From: Nitrospirillum viridazoti CBAmc
Lineage (GTDB): Bacteria > Pseudomonadota > Alphaproteobacteria > Azospirillales > Azospirillaceae
Length of the DNA: 64,000 nt
Assembly (NCBI RefSeq): GCF_000730165.1
Contig: NZ_CP022111.1
Coordinates: 868,001-932,000 of the forward strand
Direction: 5' to 3'
Part shown: positions 36,621 to 44,830 of the stretch, piece by piece
Numbering within the stretch: position 1 is the stretch's first letter
Layout: every line of letters begins with the position of its first letter
Program-made: the position numbers and the translations under genes
The notes under the pieces: generated by a model
The model's database searches: none
The model's input: only the letters and a program-made list of their open reading frames with translations
Told to the model about the DNA's origin: nothing

Positions 36621-37865
36621 TTACGCTGCGTCCGCCAGCGCCGCCTTCGGGGTGTGGCGCAGGGGCAGGGACAGGGTGCGGAAGGTGGCGGCGCGCCAGA
36701 CCCATTCCAGCGGACCGTAGCGATAGCGGCGCAGCCACCAGTGGGCGACGGCGCACTGCAGGATGACGAAGGCCATGCCGCTGGCCACACTGTAGAACGG
36801 GCCCATGTAGCGATAGAGCCCCAGGCCGTAGCCGTAGAATAGCGGCACGAAGACCAGGGCCTGGGTGACGTAGCAGGTCAGGCTCATGCGCCCGAAAGAG
36901 GCCAGCGCCCGCAGCGGTGCCAGGGCCTGGAGGCGGGGATACAGCAGGACGAAGCCGCTGGCCCACATGGCCATCTGGGCCAGGCCGCAATAGGCGCTGG
37001 CCAGGTTCGTCACCTCATAGGCTGTCATGGCTGGCAGGCCGGCGCCCTCCGCCAGGCGCTTCAGGGGATAGAGCACGGCGAAGGCCAGCGCGCCGCTGGC
37101 TAGGATGCCCTGCAGCAGGCGGCGATGCTGGGATGCCCGCTCCAGGACGTGGTTGCGCCCCACCACCAGACCCACCAGGAACAGGCCCATCATCTGCATA
37201 TAGCGGCCAGTCTCGATGGTCCAGAAGGTGCGGGCCAGCACGCCCTGCCACAGGTTGGCCCTCACCACGTCCCAGAAGCCGCCGTTTGCGTAGATGGGCA
37301 TCAGGCCCTCATACACCGTCCAGTGGACGGGGACGGCCGGCGTGGGGGCGGTGCCGCTCAGCAGGCCCGCCACCTGCCACAGGGTGGGCGGCTGGATCAG
37401 CAGCACGGCCGCCTGGGCCAGCAGAACCCGATCGCCAAGGCGGTGCAGCAGCACCAGGGGGGCGCCCATGACGGCCAGGATGGTCAGGATGTCGCCGCAG
37501 TAGATCAGGCCGTGCAGATAGCCGATGGCGAACAGCACGGCCAGCCGCCACAGGAAGCGCGCGGACGTGCTGCCCGCCCGCCGCGACCAGCTGCCCAGGA
37601 TCAGGGAGAAACTGATGCCGAACATCAGGGCGAAGATGCCGTAGGCCTTGCCAGCGAACAGGAAGAAGGCCGTGTCGTGAGCCGCGGTGTCGAACGGCTT
37701 CAGCCAAGCCGGCGGCACGGCCGCATCGCTCAGGAAATCGAAATGCTCGATGGTGTGCAGCAGGAACAGGCCCACCAGGGCCGTTCCCCGCAAGGCGTCG
37801 ATGACGGTGATGCGGTCGCCCGATCCGTCCACACCCGATCTCGATGCGCTTCCCGATGCACTCAT
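36621..37865 (-). CDS. DUF418 (YeiB-like) membrane protein
   Basis: The protein has 414 residues and about ten membrane helices. It opens with DRITVIDALRGTALVGLFLLHTIEHF and has FAGKAYGIFALMFGISFSLIL, then a C-terminal block with FGRMSLTCYVTQALVFVPLFYGYGLGLY and GPLEWVWRAAT. This is the DUF418 family, distantly related to acyltransferase-3 proteins; its function is unknown. ATG 37865 is chosen by family alignment; the ribosome site is weak. It lies 64 bp after the halogenase-like gene on the same strand and may be cotranscribed with it. Confidence 0.87.
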   Translation of the reverse strand: MSASGSASRSGVDGSGDRITVIDALRGTALVGLFLLHTIEHFDFLSDAAVPPAWLKPFDTAAHDTAFFLFAGKAYGIFALMFGISFSLILGSWSRRAGSTSARFLWRLAVLFAIGYLHGLIYCGDILTILAVMGAPLVLLHRLGDRVLLAQAAVLLIQPPTLWQVAGLLSGTAPTPAVPVHWTVYEGLMPIYANGGFWDVVRANLWQGVLARTFWTIETGRYMQMMGLFLVGLVVGRNHVLERASQHRRLLQGILASGALAFAVLYPLKRLAEGAGLPAMTAYEVTNLASAYCGLAQMAMWASGFVLLYPRLQALAPLRALASFGRMSLTCYVTQALVFVPLFYGYGLGLYRYMGPFYSVASGMAFVILQCAVAHWWLRRYRYGPLEWVWRAATFRTLSLPLRHTPKAALADAA

Positions 37866-37929
37866 ATCAGGCCATCCCGTTGTTCTTCTTACCCCCTGGC
37901 TGGACATCTTCCCGGGGATGCCAGCGTTG

Positions 37930-39456
37930 TCATGCTGCCACCGGCCGGTCGGCGCGGCAATGCCGGTTGATGAAGTCGGCGTGGGTGGGCAGGGCGTCGG
38001 CCATGCGCCGGATGGCCTCGCGGATGCGGGCAAGGCGCGCCGTCACCTCCGCCTCCGGCATGACGTCGGCCACGGGGTCGTAGGAGTGCGGCTGGATGCC
38101 CTGGCCCAGGAACACGGCCACCCAGCTGGGCTCCGCGAACAACTGCTCATCAAAGCGGGCGATGCGGCCCCGGGCGCGGAACAGGTCGATCTTGTGCCGC
38201 AGGCTGTCGGGGATCTCCATGGTGCGGCAGTAATTCCACAACGGAGAATCGTCCCGCTCGACCGCATGGTAATGCAGGATCAGGAAGTCGCGGATCTGTT
38301 CGTATTCGATGTTGGTCAGGCGGTTGTACTCATCCACCGTCGCCTGCTCGAACCCGTCGCGGGGTAGCAGCGAGACCATGCGGAACAGGCCGCTCTGCAC
38401 CAGATGGATGCTGGTGGATTCCAGCGGCTCCATGAAGCCGGAGGCCAAGCCCAGGGAGATGCAGTTCTTGGTCCAGGAATTCCGGCGGCGCCCGGTGGTG
38501 AAGCGCAGCGGGCGCGGGTCGGCCAGGGGCCTGCCGTCCAGGTTGGCCAGCAGGGTGGCCGTCGCCTCGTCATCGCTGATGAAGCGGCTGCTGTAGACAT
38601 GGCCGTTGCCGATGCGGTGCTGCAGCGGGATGCGCCACTGCCAGCCGGCCGGCCGCGCGGTGGAGCGGGTGTAGGGCGTGATCGCCGCCACGCCCTCGCA
38701 CGGCACGGCCACCGCGCGGTCGCAAGGCAGCCAATGGGACCAGTCCTCATACGGGGCCTTCAGCGTCTCCCCGATCAGCAGGCCGCGGAAGCCGGAGCAG
38801 TCGACGAACAGGTCGCCCGCCACGCGGGTGCCGTTCTCCAGCACCAGGCTGTCGATGAAGCCATCGGGGGCGCGCCGCGTCACCTGGACGATCTTGCCCT
38901 CGGTGCGCTTCACGCCGTTGCGCTCGGCGATGCCACGCAGGTACTGGGCGTATAGGCCCGCGTCAAAGTGATAGGCGTAGGCGATGACGGGGCCGCCGGG
39001 TCGCGCGTCCGGTGCCGGCGGCTGGAACTTGCCCATGCGCGCTGCGACGGTGGAGGGGGAGTAGTCGCCGATGTCGCTGGTGTCGCCCTTGGCTCGCTGG
39101 CGCAGCCAGTAATGATGGAAGGACACGGCGTCGATGGTGTGGCCATGCGGCCCGAAGGGATGGAAATAGCGGTGGTTCAGCCGCGTCCAGTCCACGAACT
39201 CGATGCCCAGCTTGAAGGTGGCCTGGGTCTTGCGGACGAAGTCGACCTCGTCGATGCCCAGCAGATGGTTCAGGAACTGGATGGGGGGGATGGTGGCCTC
39301 ACCCACGCCGACGGTGCCGATTTCGGCGGATTCCACCAGTTCGATGGTGCCGTATCTGCCCTTCAGCACCCGGGCCAGGACAGCCGCGGCCATCCAGCCG
39401 GCGGTGCCGCCGCCCACGATCACGATCCTACGCCCGCTCCGCATCGCCTCGGCCAT
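37930..39456 (-). CDS. Flavin-dependent tryptophan-halogenase-like protein 1
   Basis: The protein has 508 residues. The FAD-binding GGGTAGW motif (residues 15-21), the candidate catalytic lysine Lys82 in ATFKLGIEF, the halogenase signature WQWRIP (272-277), and EPLEST (343-348), whose Glu corresponds to the active-site Glu of PrnA-type enzymes, are all present. Family members chlorinate or brominate indoles using FADH2 from a separate reductase; none is seen nearby. GGGAGG precedes ATG 39456. It follows a TBDT gene behind a hairpin. The substrate is unknown. Confidence 0.88.
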   Translation of the reverse strand: MAEAMRSGRRIVIVGGGTAGWMAAAVLARVLKGRYGTIELVESAEIGTVGVGEATIPPIQFLNHLLGIDEVDFVRKTQATFKLGIEFVDWTRLNHRYFHPFGPHGHTIDAVSFHHYWLRQRAKGDTSDIGDYSPSTVAARMGKFQPPAPDARPGGPVIAYAYHFDAGLYAQYLRGIAERNGVKRTEGKIVQVTRRAPDGFIDSLVLENGTRVAGDLFVDCSGFRGLLIGETLKAPYEDWSHWLPCDRAVAVPCEGVAAITPYTRSTARPAGWQWRIPLQHRIGNGHVYSSRFISDDEATATLLANLDGRPLADPRPLRFTTGRRRNSWTKNCISLGLASGFMEPLESTSIHLVQSGLFRMVSLLPRDGFEQATVDEYNRLTNIEYEQIRDFLILHYHAVERDDSPLWNYCRTMEIPDSLRHKIDLFRARGRIARFDEQLFAEPSWVAVFLGQGIQPHSYDPVADVMPEAEVTARLARIREAIRRMADALPTHADFINRHCRADRPVAA

Positions 39457-39527
39457 GGCGGCATCCTCCCCACATGATCTTATCGTTGGCCGCCCAGCTT
39501 ACGGCAGGGAACGGCCTTAAAGAAGGA

Positions 39528-39575
39528 GGCCCTGCCTTCCCGGCGCGACCAGCGCGACCGGGAAGTGACAGGGCC
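39528..39575 (-). terminator. Hairpin between TBDT 2 and halogenase 1
   Basis: A long imperfect stem (GGCCCTG/CAGGGCC and CTTCCCGG/CCGGGAAG) lies 29 bp after the TBDT stop on the minus strand and is followed by TCCTTCTTTA. It is likely a partial terminator within the module. Confidence 0.65.
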
Positions 39576-39603
39576 AGACAACGAGACTCCCCGGGAGAAA
39601 GCG

Positions 39604-42537
39604 TTACAGGGAGCCGCGGATGACGAAGGCGTAGCGCCGGTCGGCGTCGACCCAGTTGTGATAGGTCAGATGGCCCGGATATCCCACCAGGATGCGGGTC
39701 TGCGCATCGGTCAGGTTGGCCGCCTCCACGCCCACCTTCAGGTAGCTGTTGACGGTGTAGAAGAAGGACGCGTCCAACTGGCCGTAATCGTCCGACCAAG
39801 CCGGGATGTTGATGTTGGCCGCCGACGTGGTCAGCAGGTAGCGCTGGCGCCAGTTGTAGGCCAGGCGGAACTCAAACGGGCCCTTCTGGTAAATGCCCGC
39901 CAGGTTGTAACTCCACTTCGACATGCCTTCCAGCGGCAGGCTGGTGCTGGTCGGCGCGGCGTTGGTGACCTGGGTGGCGTCGTAGGGGTTGGCCGCCGCG
40001 TTGCGGCCACCCTCGCTTTGCACGAAGGTGACGTTGCCCTGGAAGCCCAGGCCGCTCAGGATGCCCGGCAGGAAATCATAGAACTGGGTGTAGCCGAACT
40101 CGAAGCCCTTAACGCTGCCCTGGCCGGCGTTGTAGGGCTGCACCACCAGGACGTTCCGGGTCACGCCGTTGTTGGTGAACGCGACGTTCTGGGGCGACGT
40201 GGTGATGAAGTCGAACACATCCTTGTTGAACACCGCGGCGGTGATGCTGCCCGTGGGGGCAAAGTACCACTCGATCGAGGTGTCGAACTGGTTGGACCGC
40301 ATCGGCTTCAGGTTCGGGTTACCGGCATAGCCCGTCCACTGATAGACGCAGTTGCCCGTGGCGCCCGTTCCCAGGCTCTGGCAGTGGCCGCTGCTATCCA
40401 GCAGGCCGGCGGTCGCGCCGATGTTCAAGGACGGCTGCAACTGCGAGAAGTCCGGACGAACGATGGACTGGGCGAAGGCGAAGCGCCACTGCAGGTCGTC
40501 GCGCAGCTTCAGGCGCAGGTTCACGCTGGGCAGCAGGTCGGTGTAGTTGCGGCCGCCGCTGATGACCGTGCGGGCGCCGTTGGCGAAGGCCAGGTCCGAC
40601 GAGGGCGCGCCGTTGAGGTTGGTCACGGTTACGAAGTTGGCGTTGCCCGAGCCCTGGGCATCGGTGTTGACGACGCGGAAGCCGACATTGCCGTCAAACG
40701 GCTTGTTGCCGCCGAAGAAGGGCACATCATGTTCGAAACGCACCAGGGCATAACCGGCCGTGGTCTCTTCCGTCTGGGTGTTCACACCGGCGCCGCCGCC
40801 GTTGTAGCTGCTGTAGTCGCCGTTGAATGGGACCCAGTTGCCGAACGAGTCCGCCGCCGACAGCGCCTTCAGTTGGGCCGCGACCCCATTGTAGAAGCCC
40901 TTGCTCAGCGAGGCGCTGGGGATGACGAACTGCGTCGGGACGGTCACGCCGCCGCGATAAAAGTTCTGCAGCGGCCACACGCTGGCCGACGACGCGCCGG
41001 GCGTGGTCTGGTTCAGCGTCTGGATGCCGTTGGCGCCCCAGCTCTGCACCACGCCGCCCCAGTTGTAGTTGGTTTCACGCGTGATGGACTTGCGGTCGGT
41101 GTGACGGACGCCGAAGCGGAAGGACTTCAGCCAATCGGCGTCGTCGAAGCTGTACTCGGCGTCCAGGCGCTCGGCCCACTCATGCGCCTCGTTGTTGTTA
41201 TGATAGTCCATCGCCGCGTTGTAGTAGTAGTTCGCGGGGTTGGAGATGAAGCTGCTGTTGGCAGGAATGTTGATGGTGGGCAGACCGCTGCCGTTCAGCG
41301 TCAGCGTCGCCGCCGGCAGGGGATTGGTCAGTGCTTCGAAAACCGTGAAGTCCAGCTGCTTGCTGGTGGCGTCGATGTACTGGGCGTCGCCGCTGATGTT
41401 CCAGTTCTTGGTCGGCGTCCACTTCATGTGCAGGGAATAGTCGGACGTGACCGATTCCTTGATGTCGTAGCGGCTGTCGATGACGTCGGGGTTGTTGGTG
41501 GTGCCGCCCACGGTGTCGGCGATGGTGCCGGAGATATAGTTGCCTTGGGCGTCATACTTGAAGCTGGTCCCGGCGGCCGGCCCGTTGCCGGTGCCGGAAT
41601 CCAGGCCGATGGCGTTCTCCAGCGACTCTTCCGTGGCTTCCGACCGGATGTACTGCGCCGTGAATTCCAGGTCGCTGCTGGGCCGCCACTGCAGCGCACC
41701 GACGATGCCCTTGCGTTCCCGCGTGAATTCCAGGCTGCGGTAACCGAAGCCGGTGGGGACATAGACGGTCTGGCCGGGCACCAGGTCGGTGCGGGCCTGG
41801 AAGGGGTCGACCGACACGGTGTCGGTACGGCTGGCGAACTTGCCGTCCGCCACGTCGATCAGCACGCCCACTTCGCCGATGCCGGTGTTCCAGCGGTCGC
41901 TGTAGAGGGCGGAACCGGACGGCTTGCCCTTGCCCACCAGGTCGCCATAGCTGTAATCGGCGGAGTAGGCGAGGATGCGCTCTTCGCTGTCGAAGGGTAG
42001 GCGCGTGCGCAGATTGATGGTGCCACCGATGCCGCCTTCGACCAAATCGGCCGATGGGTTCTTGTAGACGTCGACGCCGGCCATCAGTTCCGACGGGATG
42101 TCGGCGAAGCTCAGCGTGCGGCCGCTTTTGGCCGAGAAGCTGTCGCGGCCGTTGAATTCACCGCGCACCCAGCTCAAGCCGCGCACCTGTACACCGTCGC
42201 CCTCGACCGAAATGCGGTCGGCGTCGCGCGGGTCGGGCGTGCGCTGGATGGTGATGCCGGAGATGCGCTGCAGGGCTTCGGTCACGCTGCGGTCGGGCAG
42301 GGCGCCGATGTCCGTCGCGGTGATGGAATCCACCATCTGTTCGGAGTTCTGCTTGATGGCCTGCGAGCTTTCGATGCTCTTGCGAAGGCCAGTGACGACG
42401 ATTTCCTGCAAATCATCGCCCGCCGCTGGGGAGGCGGTTTGTGCATATGCGAAAGACGTGGCGCCGATCGCGCCAATGGTCAGCGCCGAAGCGCCCGCCA
42501 ACATGAAATTACGATAGGAGCGATTGGAGCGTCGCAT
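39604..42537 (-). CDS. TonB-dependent receptor 2 (oligosaccharide class)
   Basis: The protein has 977 residues. Signal peptide to FAYAQ; TonB-box region LQEIVVTGLRKSI; plug with LPDRSVTEALQRISGITIQR, GVQVRGLSWVRGEFNGRD and GGIGGTINLRTRLPF; then a large barrel ending VIRGSL. This long class with LPDxSVxEALQRxxG is common in carbohydrate-uptake loci of Caulobacter- and Xanthomonas-like bacteria. AGGGAA precedes ATG 42537. Its promoter carries two LacI-type boxes. It forms a module with halogenase 1 downstream. Confidence 0.94.
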   Translation of the reverse strand: MRRSNRSYRNFMLAGASALTIGAIGATSFAYAQTASPAAGDDLQEIVVTGLRKSIESSQAIKQNSEQMVDSITATDIGALPDRSVTEALQRISGITIQRTPDPRDADRISVEGDGVQVRGLSWVRGEFNGRDSFSAKSGRTLSFADIPSELMAGVDVYKNPSADLVEGGIGGTINLRTRLPFDSEERILAYSADYSYGDLVGKGKPSGSALYSDRWNTGIGEVGVLIDVADGKFASRTDTVSVDPFQARTDLVPGQTVYVPTGFGYRSLEFTRERKGIVGALQWRPSSDLEFTAQYIRSEATEESLENAIGLDSGTGNGPAAGTSFKYDAQGNYISGTIADTVGGTTNNPDVIDSRYDIKESVTSDYSLHMKWTPTKNWNISGDAQYIDATSKQLDFTVFEALTNPLPAATLTLNGSGLPTINIPANSSFISNPANYYYNAAMDYHNNNEAHEWAERLDAEYSFDDADWLKSFRFGVRHTDRKSITRETNYNWGGVVQSWGANGIQTLNQTTPGASSASVWPLQNFYRGGVTVPTQFVIPSASLSKGFYNGVAAQLKALSAADSFGNWVPFNGDYSSYNGGGAGVNTQTEETTAGYALVRFEHDVPFFGGNKPFDGNVGFRVVNTDAQGSGNANFVTVTNLNGAPSSDLAFANGARTVISGGRNYTDLLPSVNLRLKLRDDLQWRFAFAQSIVRPDFSQLQPSLNIGATAGLLDSSGHCQSLGTGATGNCVYQWTGYAGNPNLKPMRSNQFDTSIEWYFAPTGSITAAVFNKDVFDFITTSPQNVAFTNNGVTRNVLVVQPYNAGQGSVKGFEFGYTQFYDFLPGILSGLGFQGNVTFVQSEGGRNAAANPYDATQVTNAAPTSTSLPLEGMSKWSYNLAGIYQKGPFEFRLAYNWRQRYLLTTSAANINIPAWSDDYGQLDASFFYTVNSYLKVGVEAANLTDAQTRILVGYPGHLTYHNWVDADRRYAFVIRGSL

Positions 42538-42633
42538 CGCGTTTCCCTTCCCTGATTTATATTATTCCACGGCAGAACCGCGGCTCTTTTTGCCAAGGCG
42601 CCGCTCTAAGGCGTCAGCCTGTGGTCATATAAA

Positions 42634-42705
42634 TCCATATGGGACTTCTCGCCTGCATGCAACCAAAGAATGTTAGCGCTCCCATCAAAAATGGTAGCGG
42701 TCCTT
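42634..42705 (-). promoter_or_regulatory. TBDT 2 promoter with two upstream LacI-type boxes
   Basis: On the minus strand TTGCAT (42662-42657), a 17-bp spacer and TATGGA (42639-42634) form the promoter. Box 1 (42671-42684, TGTTAGCGCTCCCA) starts 8 bp beyond the -35 and box 2 (42692-42705, TGGTAGCGGTCCTT) starts 21 bp further. The shared decamer TCATATAAAT (42625-42634) follows the -10. Confidence 0.62.
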
Positions 42706-42965
42706 TACACAATGTTTAGGAAGTCGCGGTTTTAACCAATATCCAAACGCTCCATAGCGTAGCGAATATTGAAAAAGTGTTTTTAAATCCTGCACATAGC
42801 AACCACCTCTGGTAGTTGCTTCGCCGCGGCGGCGAGGTGTTGCGCGGATGCCGCTATCCGTGACAAAGACAGCGCGATTTCGGTTCCCACGCCCCACCGC
42901 CGCCACGCCCGCGATCGCTACTTAGGTAGGCCTGAGACTCAGGTCGTATTTTTCAGACAAGAGTC

Positions 42966-42997
42966 AAAAACCGCCGGAGAGGACCTCCGACGGTTTT
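42966..42997 (-). terminator. Terminator after halogenase 2
   Basis: A 13-bp stem with one mismatch (42967-42979 with 42985-42997, 5-nt loop) ends in a T-run on the minus strand, 37 bp after the halogenase stop. Confidence 0.88.
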
Positions 42998-43033
42998 ATC
43001 AGACATTGGGCGAGGGCTGCTTCGGGAGAGCGC

Positions 43034-44707
43034 TTAGCGGGATAGGCCGGCCATGCCGGAGGACAGGTTGGCCCGGCCTGAGGGGGCGCCCCCGAAGGGC
43101 GTGCGCGGGCGCAGGCCATGGCGGTAAATCTGTGTGATCAGGTCGCGGTGCCGGGGCAGGGCGGCCAGGGCCTGCTCCGTGCCGGCGCGGATGGCGGCGA
43201 ACTGCTGACGCGCCTCATCCATATGGCGGAAGGCGCCGGCCTGGGCGCTGAGATCGGTGTGGTAACCCATGCCGTACAGCACGAACTGCCAGCTGGCCTC
43301 GCTGAAGGTGTCAAGGTTGAGGTCGAAGTCCAACCCCTCCGGTGGGCGATGGCGCCAGCGGTCCAGCAGGTCGTGCAGCGTGTCGGGCACGGTGGCCGCG
43401 TCGGCGTTGTCGCGCCAGAAGGCGGTATCGGTCCGCCGTGTCAGGCAATAGTGCAGCTTCAGGAAGTCCAGCGCCCGTTCATAGCGCTGGCGCATGATGC
43501 GGTTGAACTGCCGCGCCGCCGTGGCCATGTCACCCGCCCAGGGGAACAGGCTGGTCAGCAGCACGGACGCCACCTCGATCAGGACGATACCGGTCGATTC
43601 TAGGGGCTCGAAGAAGCCGCTGGACAGGCCGATGGCAACACAGTTGCGCACCCAGGGTTCCGGCCGGTAACCGGCCTCGAAGCGGAAGGTCCGGGCCGTC
43701 TTGTCGGCGGCCGCGGGGCCGATGTAGTCGCGCAATACCTGTTCGGCCCGCGCGTCGTCGGTATGGTCGGAGGAATAGACGTGGCCGATGCCGCGCCGGG
43801 TCTCCAGCCCAATGTCCCAGGTCCAGCCGGCCTCGTGCGCGGTGGAGATGGTGTAGGAGGGGATGGGGGCGTCCGGCTGGTCATAGGGCACCTGCAGCGC
43901 CACGGCGCGGTCGCAGAACAGCCACTTGCGGCAGGACTGGTAGGGGGACTTCAGCGCCTGGCCGATCAGCTGGGCGCGGAAGCCGGTGCAATCGATGTAG
44001 AGGTCGGCCGTCAGGGTTCCGTTTTCGCGCGTGACCACGCCGGCGACGGCGCCCGTTTCGTCCAGGGGCACAGCGTCCACCGTGTCGATCACGTGGCGGA
44101 CGCCCAGATCCGTGGCGACGACGCGCAGCAGACGGGCGAACTTCACCGCGTCGAAATGATAGGCGTAGTTCAGGGGGGCCGCGTAGTCGGCATCGCCGGA
44201 GCGCTTGGGCGCCAGGGCCGCGTCGGCCACCCGCTTCTGCATCGTCAGCGCGGTATCCAGCGGCACGCCATCGCCCGCGGCACCCAGCAGCCAATAGGGT
44301 ATCAGGTCCAGATCCTGCGGGCCGATGGCGGACTGGAAGGGGTGGAAGTAATGGTCACGCTGGCCGGCGCCCGTGGCGGATGGGCCCGGGGCATGCTGCC
44401 AGTGATCGAAGCGGATGCCTTGCTTGAAGGTCGCCTCGCTCTCGCGCATGAACACCGATTCATCGATGCCGATACGGCGCAAGGTGCGTTGGATGTTGGG
44501 GAAGGTGCCTTCGCCCACGCCCAGGATGCCGATGTCGGCCGATTCCACCAGGGTGATGCGCGCGCTGCCCGGTTGGCCGATGGACAGCGTGCGGGCAAGG
44601 TAGGCCGCGGCCAGCCAGCCGGCGGTGCCGCCCCCGACGATGAGGACGTTCTTGACCGGTGCGCCTTTGGCGCGGGCGTCATCGGTGGGGGCCTCAGTGT
44701 CGGCCAT
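43034..44707 (-). CDS. Flavin-dependent tryptophan-halogenase-like protein 2
   Basis: The protein has 557 residues. GGGTAGW (25-31), candidate catalytic Lys95 in ATFKQGIRF, and EPLEST (367-372) are intact. The usual WxWxIP signature reads WTWDIG (295-300), losing the final proline that halogenase 1 keeps. An insert near HAPGPSATGAGQ also makes it longer. Chemistry is probably of the halogenase type but is less certain than for halogenase 1. GGAAGGA precedes ATG 44707. It follows TBDT 3 behind a terminator. Confidence 0.85.
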   Translation of the reverse strand: MADTEAPTDDARAKGAPVKNVLIVGGGTAGWLAAAYLARTLSIGQPGSARITLVESADIGILGVGEGTFPNIQRTLRRIGIDESVFMRESEATFKQGIRFDHWQHAPGPSATGAGQRDHYFHPFQSAIGPQDLDLIPYWLLGAAGDGVPLDTALTMQKRVADAALAPKRSGDADYAAPLNYAYHFDAVKFARLLRVVATDLGVRHVIDTVDAVPLDETGAVAGVVTRENGTLTADLYIDCTGFRAQLIGQALKSPYQSCRKWLFCDRAVALQVPYDQPDAPIPSYTISTAHEAGWTWDIGLETRRGIGHVYSSDHTDDARAEQVLRDYIGPAAADKTARTFRFEAGYRPEPWVRNCVAIGLSSGFFEPLESTGIVLIEVASVLLTSLFPWAGDMATAARQFNRIMRQRYERALDFLKLHYCLTRRTDTAFWRDNADAATVPDTLHDLLDRWRHRPPEGLDFDLNLDTFSEASWQFVLYGMGYHTDLSAQAGAFRHMDEARQQFAAIRAGTEQALAALPRHRDLITQIYRHGLRPRTPFGGAPSGRANLSSGMAGLSR

Positions 44708-44766
44708 GGTCCTTCCTTCCCGTGGTGGTATCAGCCCCTATGGAGCCTGGACCTTAACAAAGGGAA

Positions 44767-44795
44767 AACCCCCGGCCCATGACAGGCCGGGGGTT
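44767..44795 (-). terminator. Terminator between TBDT 3 and halogenase 2
   Basis: A perfect 11-bp stem (44767-44777 with 44785-44795, 7-nt loop) is followed on the minus strand by TTTTCCCTTTG. Located 36 bp past the TBDT stop, it would let only part of the transcripts reach the halogenase gene. Confidence 0.88.
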
Positions 44796-44830
44796 CCGTT
44801 ACCGACGGAATATCATCCGCGAGCGGAGGA

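Larger units (their letters stand above)
42538..43033. other. TBDT 2 upstream region
   Basis: The segment 42538-42710 holds the TBDT 2 leader, promoter and two boxes, closely matching 47705-47880 upstream of TBDT 3. From 42711 to 42960 I see no gene; 42966-42997 is the terminator of halogenase 2. Confidence 0.6.

Noticed and set aside
39565-42000. An 811-codon plus-strand frame
   Set aside because: It is antisense to TBDT 2, which has signal peptide, plug and barrel motifs.
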